DNA of 64,000 nt, from the NCBI RefSeq assembly GCF_024653915.1, contig NZ_JANLGY010000005.1, positions 124,001 to 188,000 of the forward strand, given 5' to 3'. Within the stretch, counting starts at the first letter, position 1. Every line of letters begins with the position of its first letter. The DNA is from Sulfuricaulis sp. Lineage in GTDB: Bacteria; Pseudomonadota; Gammaproteobacteria; Acidiferrobacterales; Sulfurifustaceae. Below, piece by piece: positions 15,335-23,027 of the stretch. The notes beneath the pieces were generated by a model, which saw nothing but the letters and a program-made list of their open reading frames with translations, did no database searches and was not told the origin of the DNA. The translations under genes were made by a program, and so were the position numbers.

Positions 15335-16273
15335 ATGAATTCGAGAGAGCGCATTAAGAAGATCATCGCGAAGGCATCGCTGTCGGCCTTGGTGGTTGCC
15401 GGAGTCTTTGGCGCACCAACGGCGCATGCCTTTAGGAATTATTCGGAATATGCCGCTGCCTGTAGAGCAGAGGGCGGCACGCCTAGCCCCAGCCCTGCGA
15501 GATGTGACATTCCTTCAAACAGGGGCAATGCCGACTCCGGCTACGACTATGGCGCTGCACAGCGCGCCCGGGAGGCAGAGGCCGCTGCTGCTGCCGAACG
15601 CCAACGCCAGGCAGAAGCGGAGCGCATCGAGCGTGAACGTCTGGCCGAAGAAAAGCGCCAAAAAGACGCCGCGTTCATACGCGACCGCGACGCGGCGGCG
15701 AACACACTCAAGGGATCGACAGGCACGAATACTTCCCAACTGAAAGGCATATCGGGAACGGATAATTACGGCCTCAAGGGCAGTGGAACCGATCCGGGCG
15801 CGCAACTGAAGAGCGTCGAACGGCATAGCCGTGATGCGCAAGAACAGGCATCGAAGGGCAAAGAAACGGCAAGAGAAACAGCGCGCATGGGTTTCGACAT
15901 CCCCGGAAAGGCGAGCGGTAATTTGGTCTATCCGGACAAGAAACAGCGACAGATACCGCCTTCGGCGCTCGACAAGCGTGTCCCGCCCGAGGCTCAGAAA
16001 GACCCACAAGTCCAGCAGTCGCTTGCCTGGTACCGCAAGCTCGATGCCCAGAAGGCCGAGAAAGAGAAAATGATTGCCGAAATCAAAGAGCAGAAAAAGA
16101 CCAGCAAGGATCCTGTGCTGGACGCGAAGATCGCGACCCTCAACAACGATGTAAAGATAATTACCGGCGATCAGGCCAAGGCAACCGAGACCGTCGAGAA
16201 ACGGGTGAAGAACCTTGGCTTTAATCTGGTTGAAGCTCCCGAGCCCACGACAACGAATGCCAATAAAAAATGA
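15335..16273 (+). CDS. exported protein with LKG repeats and charged coiled coil, unknown function
   Basis: 312 residues from the ATG at 15335, chosen because GGAGGT ends seven bases before it; earlier in-frame ATGs overlap that site. Signal peptide with SALVVAGVFGAPTAHA cleavage. A short Cys-containing region follows (YAAACRAEGGTPSPSPARC), then a Glu/Arg/Ala-rich coiled coil, then a repeat of LKG...GT (TLKGSTGTN, QLKGISGTD, GLKGSGTD) and a second lysine-rich coiled coil. Its stop overlaps the next start by four bases (ATGA), so it forms an operon with the two genes that follow. I do not recognise the family. Confidence 0.8.
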   Translation: MNSRERIKKIIAKASLSALVVAGVFGAPTAHAFRNYSEYAAACRAEGGTPSPSPARCDIPSNRGNADSGYDYGAAQRAREAEAAAAAERQRQAEAERIERERLAEEKRQKDAAFIRDRDAAANTLKGSTGTNTSQLKGISGTDNYGLKGSGTDPGAQLKSVERHSRDAQEQASKGKETARETARMGFDIPGKASGNLVYPDKKQRQIPPSALDKRVPPEAQKDPQVQQSLAWYRKLDAQKAEKEKMIAEIKEQKKTSKDPVLDAKIATLNNDVKIITGDQAKATETVEKRVKNLGFNLVEAPEPTTTNANKK

Positions 16274-17457
16274 CCGTCCCATCTAAGATGTCGGGTCAGC
16301 TCCCGTCTGCCACCGTTTCGACCATTGGTTGTTTCCGGTCAGGCGTATTTGTCGGCATTGCAATGCTTGGTCTGTTTGTTGCGGAGAACGTCCAGGCTAT
16401 AACTATTCCGGCCCTGCCCGTGATCCCATCGAGTATTGCCGTTGCCCATCCGGCGCTTGTAACTAAGCGTGAGGCGTTGCTTACGGAACGCAAGGCACTT
16501 TACAAGCAAACCGCGGATCACAATAAATTGTGTAGTGCCGTCGAGGCTGGCAGTTCCGCAGAGGCAAGCTGCACCAGCGCCTACGCACCGTTGGAAAAGT
16601 TGATCACGAGCCACGTCGTGGCAAGCGAGGAGTTTATTTCCCTACTTGCCGGCTATGTGGAGGCGCTTGAAAAGTACATAAAGCCCATGAACGCCCTGGC
16701 CAAGCGCTTGAAATGGAGCGTGGATGAACAGGCCCGCCTGGACAAAGCCCTGAACAAGCTGGATTTCGACCGCGACCCCAAAGCGACGAACGAGCTGATC
16801 CGCAGCACGTGGAAGGATGTCCTGGCCCGCGGCCAGGGCGAGGAGTTTGCGCGTGCAGCGTCAAAAGGCGATGGCCCGGGATTCCCCGGCCCCAGCGCCG
16901 GCGAACAGACCTTTAATCAGGATTGCGCCATTTTCGCACTGGCCAATGCGGCCAGCTTGCCTTATGGGGTCGTGGCCGCGCGCGCAACCAAACTCTTGCG
17001 CGAGGGGGGATGGCGCCCTGCCAGCGAACGCGCGAACCCTCAAGCAGTCATCGAGCGGAGCGGCCTGATGGGCGGAGAAGTCGTTATGCTGGCGGAGGCG
17101 TTCGGTCAGGTTGAGGTGGTATCGAAAGCAAACTTTGCCAAAACCCTGAAAGAGGGACGTCCGGTGATGATAAGCGTGGTGCCCAACGGCGCGGACCTCA
17201 GAGGCGCCGGGCACGAAGTGGTACTCACCAAGACTTTTAAACATGGCGGAGAAACCTGGTACGAGATGATGGACTCCAATCAGAGCGCTCTGCGGCGGCT
17301 GTATTTAAGCTCCAAGGAACTGAACACCATGCTCAAGGAAAATGGCGTGGCCTACCATAAGGAAGATGGTACGGCCTACCGCCCGGAGTCCAAGACAACC
17401 CCAAGACTTCTTCGCAACGGAGACAATAATAATGGCCATCCTGTCTCAAGTAAGTAA
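16270..17457 (+). CDS. exported protein with papain-like (C39-like) cysteine peptidase domain
   Basis: 395 residues. Residues 1-43 hold an export signal (GVFVGIAMLGLFVAENVQA). The next 75 or so residues (IPALPVIPSSIA to SHVVAS, with two cysteines) are shared with the following gene. The C-terminal part has the order expected for a papain-fold peptidase: C219 in NQDCAIFALANAA, H315 in GAGHEVVLT and D335 in MMDSNQ. The spacing and the GHEVVL motif resemble bacteriocin-processing C39-like domains. The family is inferred from these residues only. It overlaps its upstream neighbour by four bases and its downstream neighbour by 26. Confidence 0.78.
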   Translation: MTVPSKMSGQLPSATVSTIGCFRSGVFVGIAMLGLFVAENVQAITIPALPVIPSSIAVAHPALVTKREALLTERKALYKQTADHNKLCSAVEAGSSAEASCTSAYAPLEKLITSHVVASEEFISLLAGYVEALEKYIKPMNALAKRLKWSVDEQARLDKALNKLDFDRDPKATNELIRSTWKDVLARGQGEEFARAASKGDGPGFPGPSAGEQTFNQDCAIFALANAASLPYGVVAARATKLLREGGWRPASERANPQAVIERSGLMGGEVVMLAEAFGQVEVVSKANFAKTLKEGRPVMISVVPNGADLRGAGHEVVLTKTFKHGGETWYEMMDSNQSALRRLYLSSKELNTMLKENGVAYHKEDGTAYRPESKTTPRLLRNGDNNNGHPVSSK

Positions 17458-18364
17458 AAGCTCGCCAGCCAATATGCGTTCAACGATTCCAGCAGGCGCC
17501 TGTCTTTGGACTGGCGCACTCGTGACTGTAGTCGTCCTTGGTTTGCTGGCCATGGGTAGTGCCCAGGCCATAGATATTCCGACGCTGCCAGTGGTTCCAC
17601 CGAATATCGCTGCCACCAATCCGGTGCTCGTGCAGCAACGCGATAAGCTGCTTGATCAACGTAAGGCCCTGCTCGACAAAACCAACAGCCACAACAGTAT
17701 GTGTAATGCCGTCGAGGCCGGTAGTGCTGCGGATTCAATCTGCACCAGGGCCTATGCACCGCTGGAGGCGGAAATCAAAAGCCATGTCCAGGTCAGCAAG
17801 CAATACAACACCCGCCTCCTTGCGGCGGTAAACCTCGCCGCCAGCCAGAAGTCCGCGCCCCCGCCGCCCCACACCGACACCTCGGTGGTGGATGCGCGCA
17901 ACGTACCCTCGGGTTTGCCAAAAAGCTTGGACAACGCCATTGCCAAAGCTTATTCAAATTCGCCTCCCGGTGTCAGCGATCGTGTCCGCAAAGGATTCCA
18001 AGCCGTCATGGTTCGCGACTGGAAAGTCGCCAAAGCCTGGTTTCAGGACGCCCTCAAACGCGACCCCAACAATGCCGGTCTGAAACGCATGATAGTCCTT
18101 ACCGATTACTCGTTGCGCGACAGACAGGCCGTGACATCAGGGGGTACAGGTTCTGTCCCTGCGGTAAAAACATTGGCCCCAACCAAGGCTGAAATTGATG
18201 AATTTTTTAGAAACTTTAGAGAAGGGCGGAAATTTACGCCGACGGACAAAGTACGCAACCACGTTGCAAGCATGTCTAACGAAGAGTTCAAGAATCGTAT
18301 TTGGGAATCACCCCTGCAATTACCCCAGGATTCCGATATCGATTATCTGTTTGACCTGAAGTGA
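17432..18364 (+). CDS. exported protein sharing the N-terminal module of its neighbour, TPR-like C-terminus
   Basis: 310 residues from the ATG at 17432, which follows GGAG by nine bases and overlaps the previous gene. Signal peptide around LVTVVVLGLLAMGSAQA. The module IPTLPVVPPNIAATNPVLVQ through CNAVEAGSAADSICTRAYAP matches residues 44-120 of the upstream protein almost position for position, including both cysteines. The rest is different: a proline-rich linker, then VRDWKVAKAWFQDALKRDP (TPR-like), and a C-terminal helical region. No peptidase residues. A third start at 17474 is possible. Function unknown. Confidence 0.75.
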   Translation: MAILSQVSKSSPANMRSTIPAGACLWTGALVTVVVLGLLAMGSAQAIDIPTLPVVPPNIAATNPVLVQQRDKLLDQRKALLDKTNSHNSMCNAVEAGSAADSICTRAYAPLEAEIKSHVQVSKQYNTRLLAAVNLAASQKSAPPPPHTDTSVVDARNVPSGLPKSLDNAIAKAYSNSPPGVSDRVRKGFQAVMVRDWKVAKAWFQDALKRDPNNAGLKRMIVLTDYSLRDRQAVTSGGTGSVPAVKTLAPTKAEIDEFFRNFREGRKFTPTDKVRNHVASMSNEEFKNRIWESPLQLPQDSDIDYLFDLK

Positions 18365-18385
18365 AGGAATGATGGAGAACGAACC

Positions 18386-19396
18386 ATGAAAACTGTTCAC
18401 AAGCTAATCGTTGTCATCTTCACATTTCTGACTTTGGCTGTAAGCGCCTACGCAGCCGATGACAGCCCGCTATTTGAGGCAGTAAAAAGGGGAGACAAAG
18501 CAGCAGTTGAAGCGCTGCTCGCCAAAGGCGCGGATGTCAATACCAAGGACACGAGTAGTACGGGTAGAGGGGAAACCCCATTGCATCACGCAGCATTTTA
18601 TGGGTACGCGCACATCTGCGAGTTGTTACTGGCCAAAGGAGCGGATCTCAGCGCCAAGGATATTAATGGGAAGACCCCCACGATGTGGGCGGCATATAAG
18701 AAAAATTACGACATTATGTCGTACCTGGAAAAGCAAGAAAGTTTACTAATGGAACGGGAGCAGCGACTCAAGCAAGCCAGTGCCCATGCGACAGGTGAAA
18801 GTCTCCTGTACGAGGCGGTAAAAAGGGGAGACAAAGCAGAAGTTGAAGCGTTGCTCGCCAAGGGCGCGGACGTCAATGCTAAAACCAACAGAGAGTGGAC
18901 CCCGCTGCATCAGGCGTTGTATTTTGACCGCACAGAGATTGCCAAACTCTTGCTGGCGCGCATGCTAGAACAAGCCAGACGCAACCCCCGCGCAGCATTT
19001 GTGGTGCTGAATGAACAGCTTAAGGATCACCCTGCTGACAAGGGTAACCGCCGTCTCATCATCAAACTCGCCAGCGAACTAAAACCCGCCCCGGCGATTC
19101 CCGAAGAGGCACGCAAACACTTCATCGAAGGCACGGCTATTGTGAAAGCGGCGAAGAATCCCGCGCAGCAGGCCCTTGCCGCACAGAGCTTTACCGAAGC
19201 TGTGATAATTGCGCCGTGGTGGGGCGATGCCTACTACAACCTCGGCGTCGCGCAAGAGTTGGCAGAAAAATACAACGAGGCCGAGCAGGCCTTCAACTTC
19301 TACCTGTTAAGCAATCCGGGCGCAACGGAAAAGCGCGAAGTGCAGGACCGTATCTACGCACTCTCCGCCAAGCGCAAGCTCCTGGGCGCTAAGTAA
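18386..19396 (+). CDS. exported ankyrin-repeat protein with TPR tail of the island family
   Basis: 336 residues. Signal peptide MKTVHKLIVVIFTFLTLAVS. Ankyrin repeats occupy about 24-195: SPLFEAVKRGDKAAVEALLA, TPLHHAAFYGYAHICELLLA, and a second LLYEAVKRGDKAEVEALLA followed by TPLHQALYFDRTEIAKLLLA. The first and last ankyrin blocks are near-identical in DNA, so part of the gene was duplicated internally. From residue 200 it joins the TPR region of the QSPREQL family (IIKLASELKPAPAIPEEA, APWWGDAYYNLGVAQELAEK). It lacks both the QSPREQL block and the leader hairpin. It begins 21 bases after the previous stop. Probably a periplasmic protein-binding scaffold. Confidence 0.8.
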   Translation: MKTVHKLIVVIFTFLTLAVSAYAADDSPLFEAVKRGDKAAVEALLAKGADVNTKDTSSTGRGETPLHHAAFYGYAHICELLLAKGADLSAKDINGKTPTMWAAYKKNYDIMSYLEKQESLLMEREQRLKQASAHATGESLLYEAVKRGDKAEVEALLAKGADVNAKTNREWTPLHQALYFDRTEIAKLLLARMLEQARRNPRAAFVVLNEQLKDHPADKGNRRLIIKLASELKPAPAIPEEARKHFIEGTAIVKAAKNPAQQALAAQSFTEAVIIAPWWGDAYYNLGVAQELAEKYNEAEQAFNFYLLSNPGATEKREVQDRIYALSAKRKLLGAK

Positions 19397-19454
19397 TGGC
19401 CATCAACCACATTGGGCTGGTTCGCAGGAAGGTCAAGGCAAGGCTCTGGAGACC

Positions 19455-19763
19455 ATGACGATCTCGCCTCGCCAGAAGCGCATCGGTGTTGTCCTTGGGC
19501 TGTTGCTAATGGCTGGTATCGGATGGATCGTTTGGCCGTTTATCGCCAGCCCCAGCCAAATAGAGCGCTTCTGCAATTCGCTCGCCGTGGGAACTTCCAT
19601 CGAGCAGGTCCAGGTACAAGCGGCGCAACACGGCTACCGGGTTTCTTCACTCATCGAAGGCCGTGCGTTCGTTCACGATTCGAGATCGTTTGGGCGGTTC
19701 ACCTGCAACGTACAGTTTGGGCCAAACGGGCTGATGTCATCGGTATATTCCTTTAACGACTAG
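19455..19763 (+). CDS. small membrane-anchored protein, unknown
   Basis: 102 residues. One transmembrane segment at about 10-30 (IGVVLGLLLMAGIGWIVWPFI), then a soluble part with SLAVGTSIEQVQVQAAQHGYRV, a pattern seen in small lipoprotein-like domains of the SmpA/BamE kind, and two cysteines. GGAG stands six bases before the ATG. The open frame, start signal and membrane helix support a real gene; I cannot name it. Confidence 0.6.
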   Translation: MTISPRQKRIGVVLGLLLMAGIGWIVWPFIASPSQIERFCNSLAVGTSIEQVQVQAAQHGYRVSSLIEGRAFVHDSRSFGRFTCNVQFGPNGLMSSVYSFND

Positions 19764-19770
19764 AGAATAT

Positions 19771-19806
19771 ATAGCTTGGGTTGCGCAGAACGAAGCCTGG
19801 GAAAAC
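19771..19806. repeat. leader hairpin repeat (copy 3, degenerate)
   Basis: GCTTGGGTTGCGCAGAACGA followed by AGCCTGGG and AAAACCAA, ending about 28 bases before family member 3. It is the most diverged of the five leaders; the right arm has lost one base of pairing. Confidence 0.55.
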
Positions 19807-19834
19807 CAATTATCCAAATGAAGGACAATAAACG

Positions 19835-20701
19835 ATGAAGACTCCCGGCAAGCTGATCATTTTCATCTGCACGTTTCTGGCTTTGGCCACGAACGCCCAC
19901 GCCCAATCCCCACGCGAGCAACTGAAGCAGATGGTGCAGCAGTTGCAAAAGACGCCGAACGATAACAGCTTGCGCGAGAAGATCATCAAGATCGCCGTAA
20001 CGCTTAAGCCCGCGCCGGAGATTTCGGAGGAGGCACGCCGCTCTTTCATCATCGGTGAGGCATTGTTCAAGCAAGCGAAAAACCTCAGGCCTGCTTATGA
20101 AGCAGCTAACGCCTTCTGGACAGCAACAACGTTGGCGCCGTGGTGGAGCAACGCTTATTGGAATTTGGCGGTTGCCCAGCAGTTAGCCGGTCAATATGTC
20201 AGCGCAAAGGAATCACTACGACTTTATCTGCTCACTAATCCGAGCGCGGTGGACAGACGTACGGCGCAAGATCGTCTCTACGCGATAGATGCCGACATCA
20301 TCGCAGCAGCATCAAGCGTTACTGGCGGGATCGCAGGATTCTGGCAGAGAGGTAGCATTAAGGACACCACTGGTGGCTGGGTCAACGAATACCCCGATAC
20401 TGTCAGAGCCCCTGTATATGAAATTCAGCAAACAGGATCGGCCTATAGCATCAAATGTGTTACGTGCGAGCCTGAGGAGAAGCAGACATACCTAGACAGT
20501 GCCGATATGAACGCTATTCATTTTAGAACTCAAGCCTCGACGTACAATTTTAAAACCGGGTGTAAGTTGAGCGGCGTTCAGTTGAGTTGCATCTCTACTT
20601 TTAACGATGGCGCGCGGCAAGAGGAGCGCTATCTCAAACGAGGTATTTGCGAAATTGTTGGTGGACCGGGAATACAGGGCTACTTTGTTCTCTGCAAATA
20701 A
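19835..20701 (+). CDS. exported TPR-like protein, QSPREQL family (member 3)
   Basis: 288 residues. Signal peptide MKTPGKLIIFICTFLALATN, then AQSPREQLKQMVQQLQKTP, then APWWSNAYWNLAVAQQLAGQ as the TPR-like core and a conserved RTAQDRLYAID. The tail after residue 165 begins GGIAGFWQRGSIKDTT and contains four cysteines (CVTCEPEE, FKTGCKLSGVQLSC) plus one near the end, suggesting disulfides in an exported beta domain. AAGGACA precedes the start. Tail is unlike the other members apart from the opening G-x-W. Confidence 0.82.
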   Translation: MKTPGKLIIFICTFLALATNAHAQSPREQLKQMVQQLQKTPNDNSLREKIIKIAVTLKPAPEISEEARRSFIIGEALFKQAKNLRPAYEAANAFWTATTLAPWWSNAYWNLAVAQQLAGQYVSAKESLRLYLLTNPSAVDRRTAQDRLYAIDADIIAAASSVTGGIAGFWQRGSIKDTTGGWVNEYPDTVRAPVYEIQQTGSAYSIKCVTCEPEEKQTYLDSADMNAIHFRTQASTYNFKTGCKLSGVQLSCISTFNDGARQEERYLKRGICEIVGGPGIQGYFVLCK

Positions 20702-20706
20702 CTTAT

Positions 20707-20834
20707 AGCAAGCGTAGGGTGCATTCCATGCATTCTCCTGCCGGATACAACGGACGCATGGCTGTGAACCAGCGTGTGACAGAAATAACCAACTCTCAAT
20801 AATAAATAGTAAGCGTAGCCAGAGCGGAGCATGC
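20707..20834. repeat. intergenic stretch with two REP-like half units
   Basis: GCAAGCGTAGGGTGCATTCC at 20707 and AGTAAGCGTAGCCAGAGCGG at 20810 begin like the arm of the element at 15181 and like the leader repeats. Neither has a full partner arm. No gene seen. Confidence 0.4.
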
Positions 20835-21095
20835 ATGGAATTCTTGAACTTTCTTCGTGAAGAGCCCGTGATGGGCTGGTTCATATTCTTGGCATTACTG
20901 GTAACTGTTGTGCCGGCAGCATCGGTGCTCAGGCGCTGGATATTTAGGCGTAACCAGGCGGAAGTGAAAAAGCAGACAGCTCCTGAAACAAAATCGACAC
21001 ACTTCGGAAACCGGACGGAACTTGTCATCCTGTTCGTCGGGTTTATGTTTCTGCTGGCCGTGATCGGCTGGATACGCAGCACTTTTTTTGGATAA
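20835..21095 (+). CDS. small two-helix membrane protein, unknown
   Basis: 86 residues with transmembrane segments at about 14-33 (GWFIFLALLVTVVPAASVLR) and 62-82 (LVILFVGFMFLLAVIGWI), joined by a basic and polar loop. Start follows AGCGGAGCATGC, a modest ribosome-binding site inside a repeat unit. Situated between two members of the island family. No family recognised. Confidence 0.5.
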   Translation: MEFLNFLREEPVMGWFIFLALLVTVVPAASVLRRWIFRRNQAEVKKQTAPETKSTHFGNRTELVILFVGFMFLLAVIGWIRSTFFG

Positions 21096-21099
21096 CTTA

Positions 21100-21133
21100 G
21101 CAAGCCTGAGTAGAGCAAGGCGAAACCCGGGAA
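21100..21133. repeat. leader hairpin repeat (copy 4)
   Basis: GCCTGAGTAGAGCAAGGCGA then AACCCGGGAAAACC, ending about 30 bases before family member 4; left arm has one mismatch. The trailing AAATAACTGAGGAAGG is nearly the same as in copy 1. Confidence 0.65.
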
Positions 21134-21163
21134 AACCAAATAACTGAGGAAGGACATCGCACT

Positions 21164-21931
21164 ATGAAAACTACCAGCAAGCTATTTATTCTCGTCTTCA
21201 CATTCATGGCCCTGACCGCAAGTGCCTATGCCCAATCCCCACGCGAGCAATTGAAGCAGATGGTGCAGCAGTTACAGAAGGCACCGAACGATAACGCCCT
21301 GCGCGAGAAGGTTATCAAACTCGCACAGGACGTGAAGCCCGCACTCGCCGTCCCGCCGGAAGCCAGGCGGGCGTTCGTCATGGGCGGTACTTATCAGAAA
21401 GAAGCGAAATCTCCTGAAGATTTCGGGTTGGCCGTCAAAGCGTTTCAGGACGCCTCTACGGCGGCGCCGTGGTGGGGCGATGCCTATTACAACCTCAGCG
21501 TGGCGTTGGAGTCGGCCAAGCGCTATGACGAGGCCAAGAACGCACTCACGCTCTACCTTCTGACCAAACCCAAAGACGCGGAGCAAGCTCAAGAGCGTCT
21601 TTATGCTATCGAGGCGAAGAAGAACCTGGCTGCCCGCGCCGCTAGCGTCGCTGAAGAGCGCAAGAAGAATTCCATCGAGGGTACCTGGTTGGATGGAAGG
21701 GATGGAATTCCGATTCTGCGGATCGAGCGAATCGGCGAGACCCTCGTCGTGAAATCGGCCAATGAATCATTTTCTTTCAGTGGAGCACGGATCACGGAAA
21801 CAAATCTGAGCGTGACGAACACCCCCCTCATTCCCGGCATGCTCCCGGTTCGGTACGAGTTCGAACTGCGCGGGGACAAGCTGGTGGGTACGGCGAATGG
21901 AAGACCCTATCAAATGAACCGCAAGCCCTAG
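21164..21931 (+). CDS. exported TPR-like protein, QSPREQL family (member 4)
   Basis: 255 residues. Signal peptide MKTTSKLFILVFTFMALTAS, AQSPREQLKQMVQQLQKAP, then TPR-like APWWGDAYYNLSVALESAKR and AQERLYAIEAKK. The tail from about residue 170 starts SIEGTWLDGRDGIPILRIER, a G-x-W opening followed by alternating beta strands with no cysteine, the shortest tail of the family. RBS GAGGAAGG. The TPR block is closest to member 5. Confidence 0.82.
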   Translation: MKTTSKLFILVFTFMALTASAYAQSPREQLKQMVQQLQKAPNDNALREKVIKLAQDVKPALAVPPEARRAFVMGGTYQKEAKSPEDFGLAVKAFQDASTAAPWWGDAYYNLSVALESAKRYDEAKNALTLYLLTKPKDAEQAQERLYAIEAKKNLAARAASVAEERKKNSIEGTWLDGRDGIPILRIERIGETLVVKSANESFSFSGARITETNLSVTNTPLIPGMLPVRYEFELRGDKLVGTANGRPYQMNRKP

Positions 21932-22072
21932 CCGAATGATGAATCTTGATTTGTTTTTTGGAGAAAAACAGATCCCGGTGTTTTAAATTCAATTACTGAT
22001 ATCGCGTTATTGCGTATATCGATTCAGCATAAATCTTGGAGGCTTAAATGAACGTTTTGAGAATCTTTTTCC
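21932..22072. other. intergenic region upstream of family member 5
   Basis: AT-richer than its surroundings, with CTTGGAGGCTTAAATG at 22033 that looks like a ribosome-binding site and start, but the frame from that ATG (MNVLRIFFRVAWVERSETQE) runs only through the leader repeat before meeting the next gene. No gene is claimed; a short leader peptide cannot be excluded. Confidence 0.35.
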
Positions 22073-22107
22073 GCGTAGCCTGGGTAGAGCGAAGCGAAAC
22101 CCAGGAA
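22073..22107. repeat. leader hairpin repeat (copy 5)
   Basis: The cleanest copy: CCTGGGT and ACCCAGG pair perfectly around AGAGCGAAGCGAA, ending about 30 bases before family member 5. Confidence 0.7.
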
Positions 22108-22136
22108 AAAAAATACCAGAATGATGGGAGTGAAAC

Positions 22137-22967
22137 ATGAAATCTACCAGCAAGCTGATCATTTTCATCATTACATTGTTGGCTCTAGCCGCGAGCGCCC
22201 ACGCCCAATCCCCGCGCGAGCAACTCAAGCAGATGGTGCAGCAGTTACAGAAGACGCCGGACGACAACGCCCTGCGCGAGAAGATCATCAAGCTCGCGCA
22301 GGGCGTTAAGCCTAGACCGGCGATACCGGAGGAGGCCAATCGCGCGTTTGTCAAAGGCAATGTATTCCAGAAAGAGGCGAAGGACGCTTCTGGCTACGAC
22401 TTCGCGATTACCGCCTACCGGGACGCGCTACGTGTCGCGCCGTGGTGGGGCGATGCTTATTTCAATCAGGCCGTTGCACTGGAGGCGGCAGGGAAATTCG
22501 ATGAGGCGATAGCGTCCATCAAGTTATATATGATCTCGATACTAGGCGCGAGCACAGAAGCACGCGAGGCGCAGAACCGCATTTACGCGATCGAGGCAAA
22601 GAGCGAGATGGCATCCCGGTTAGCGATAGTGCAGGCTGCGGCGGAAAGGGAGCGGCAACGCCCAAGCGTGGAGGGGAGATGGACTAATGGGATGTGGAAT
22701 TTTCAAGTTACAAAGAGCGGCGAAAAATTCGACCTCATCCCACTTGGGTTTGTTCCCGGAATTTCTGGGCAGTGGCAGGCCACTGGCATCGAGTTGGATC
22801 GGAAGCGAGTCAAATTTAATTGGTTAAACCCGTCTCTCAACTGCCCGGAATGTAAGATGCTACGCCTCAACCTGTCCCTTTCTGAAAACGGCAACGAACT
22901 GACAGGCACAAGTACGCGCGAAGATCTTGGTAAAATATATCCAATCACATGCACCAGAATGCCTTGA
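22137..22967 (+). CDS. exported TPR-like protein, QSPREQL family (member 5)
   Basis: 276 residues. Signal peptide MKSTSKLIIFIITLLALAAS is almost that of member 1. AQSPREQLKQMVQQLQKTP follows, then APWWGDAYFNQAVALEAAGK and AQNRIYAIEAKS. The tail begins SVEGRWTNGMWNFQVTKSG, again G-x-W, has CPECKML and a late cysteine, and ends with SENGNELTGTSTREDLGK, a beta-hairpin-like segment typical of small lipocalin-like domains. RBS GATGGGAG. Function unknown. Confidence 0.82.
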   Translation: MKSTSKLIIFIITLLALAASAHAQSPREQLKQMVQQLQKTPDDNALREKIIKLAQGVKPRPAIPEEANRAFVKGNVFQKEAKDASGYDFAITAYRDALRVAPWWGDAYFNQAVALEAAGKFDEAIASIKLYMISILGASTEAREAQNRIYAIEAKSEMASRLAIVQAAAERERQRPSVEGRWTNGMWNFQVTKSGEKFDLIPLGFVPGISGQWQATGIELDRKRVKFNWLNPSLNCPECKMLRLNLSLSENGNELTGTSTREDLGKIYPITCTRMP

Positions 22968-22984
22968 TTCAAAGCCCGGTAGCA

Positions 22985-23007
22985 AACGTAGGGCGGGTCA
23001 CACCCGC
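22985..23007. repeat. single arm of the 15181-type inverted-repeat element
   Basis: ACGTAGGGCGGGTCACACCC followed by GC matches the arm of the element at 15181-15305; the partner arm is absent here. Confidence 0.6.
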
Positions 23008-23027
23008 TGCACAACAATCGCGACAAC

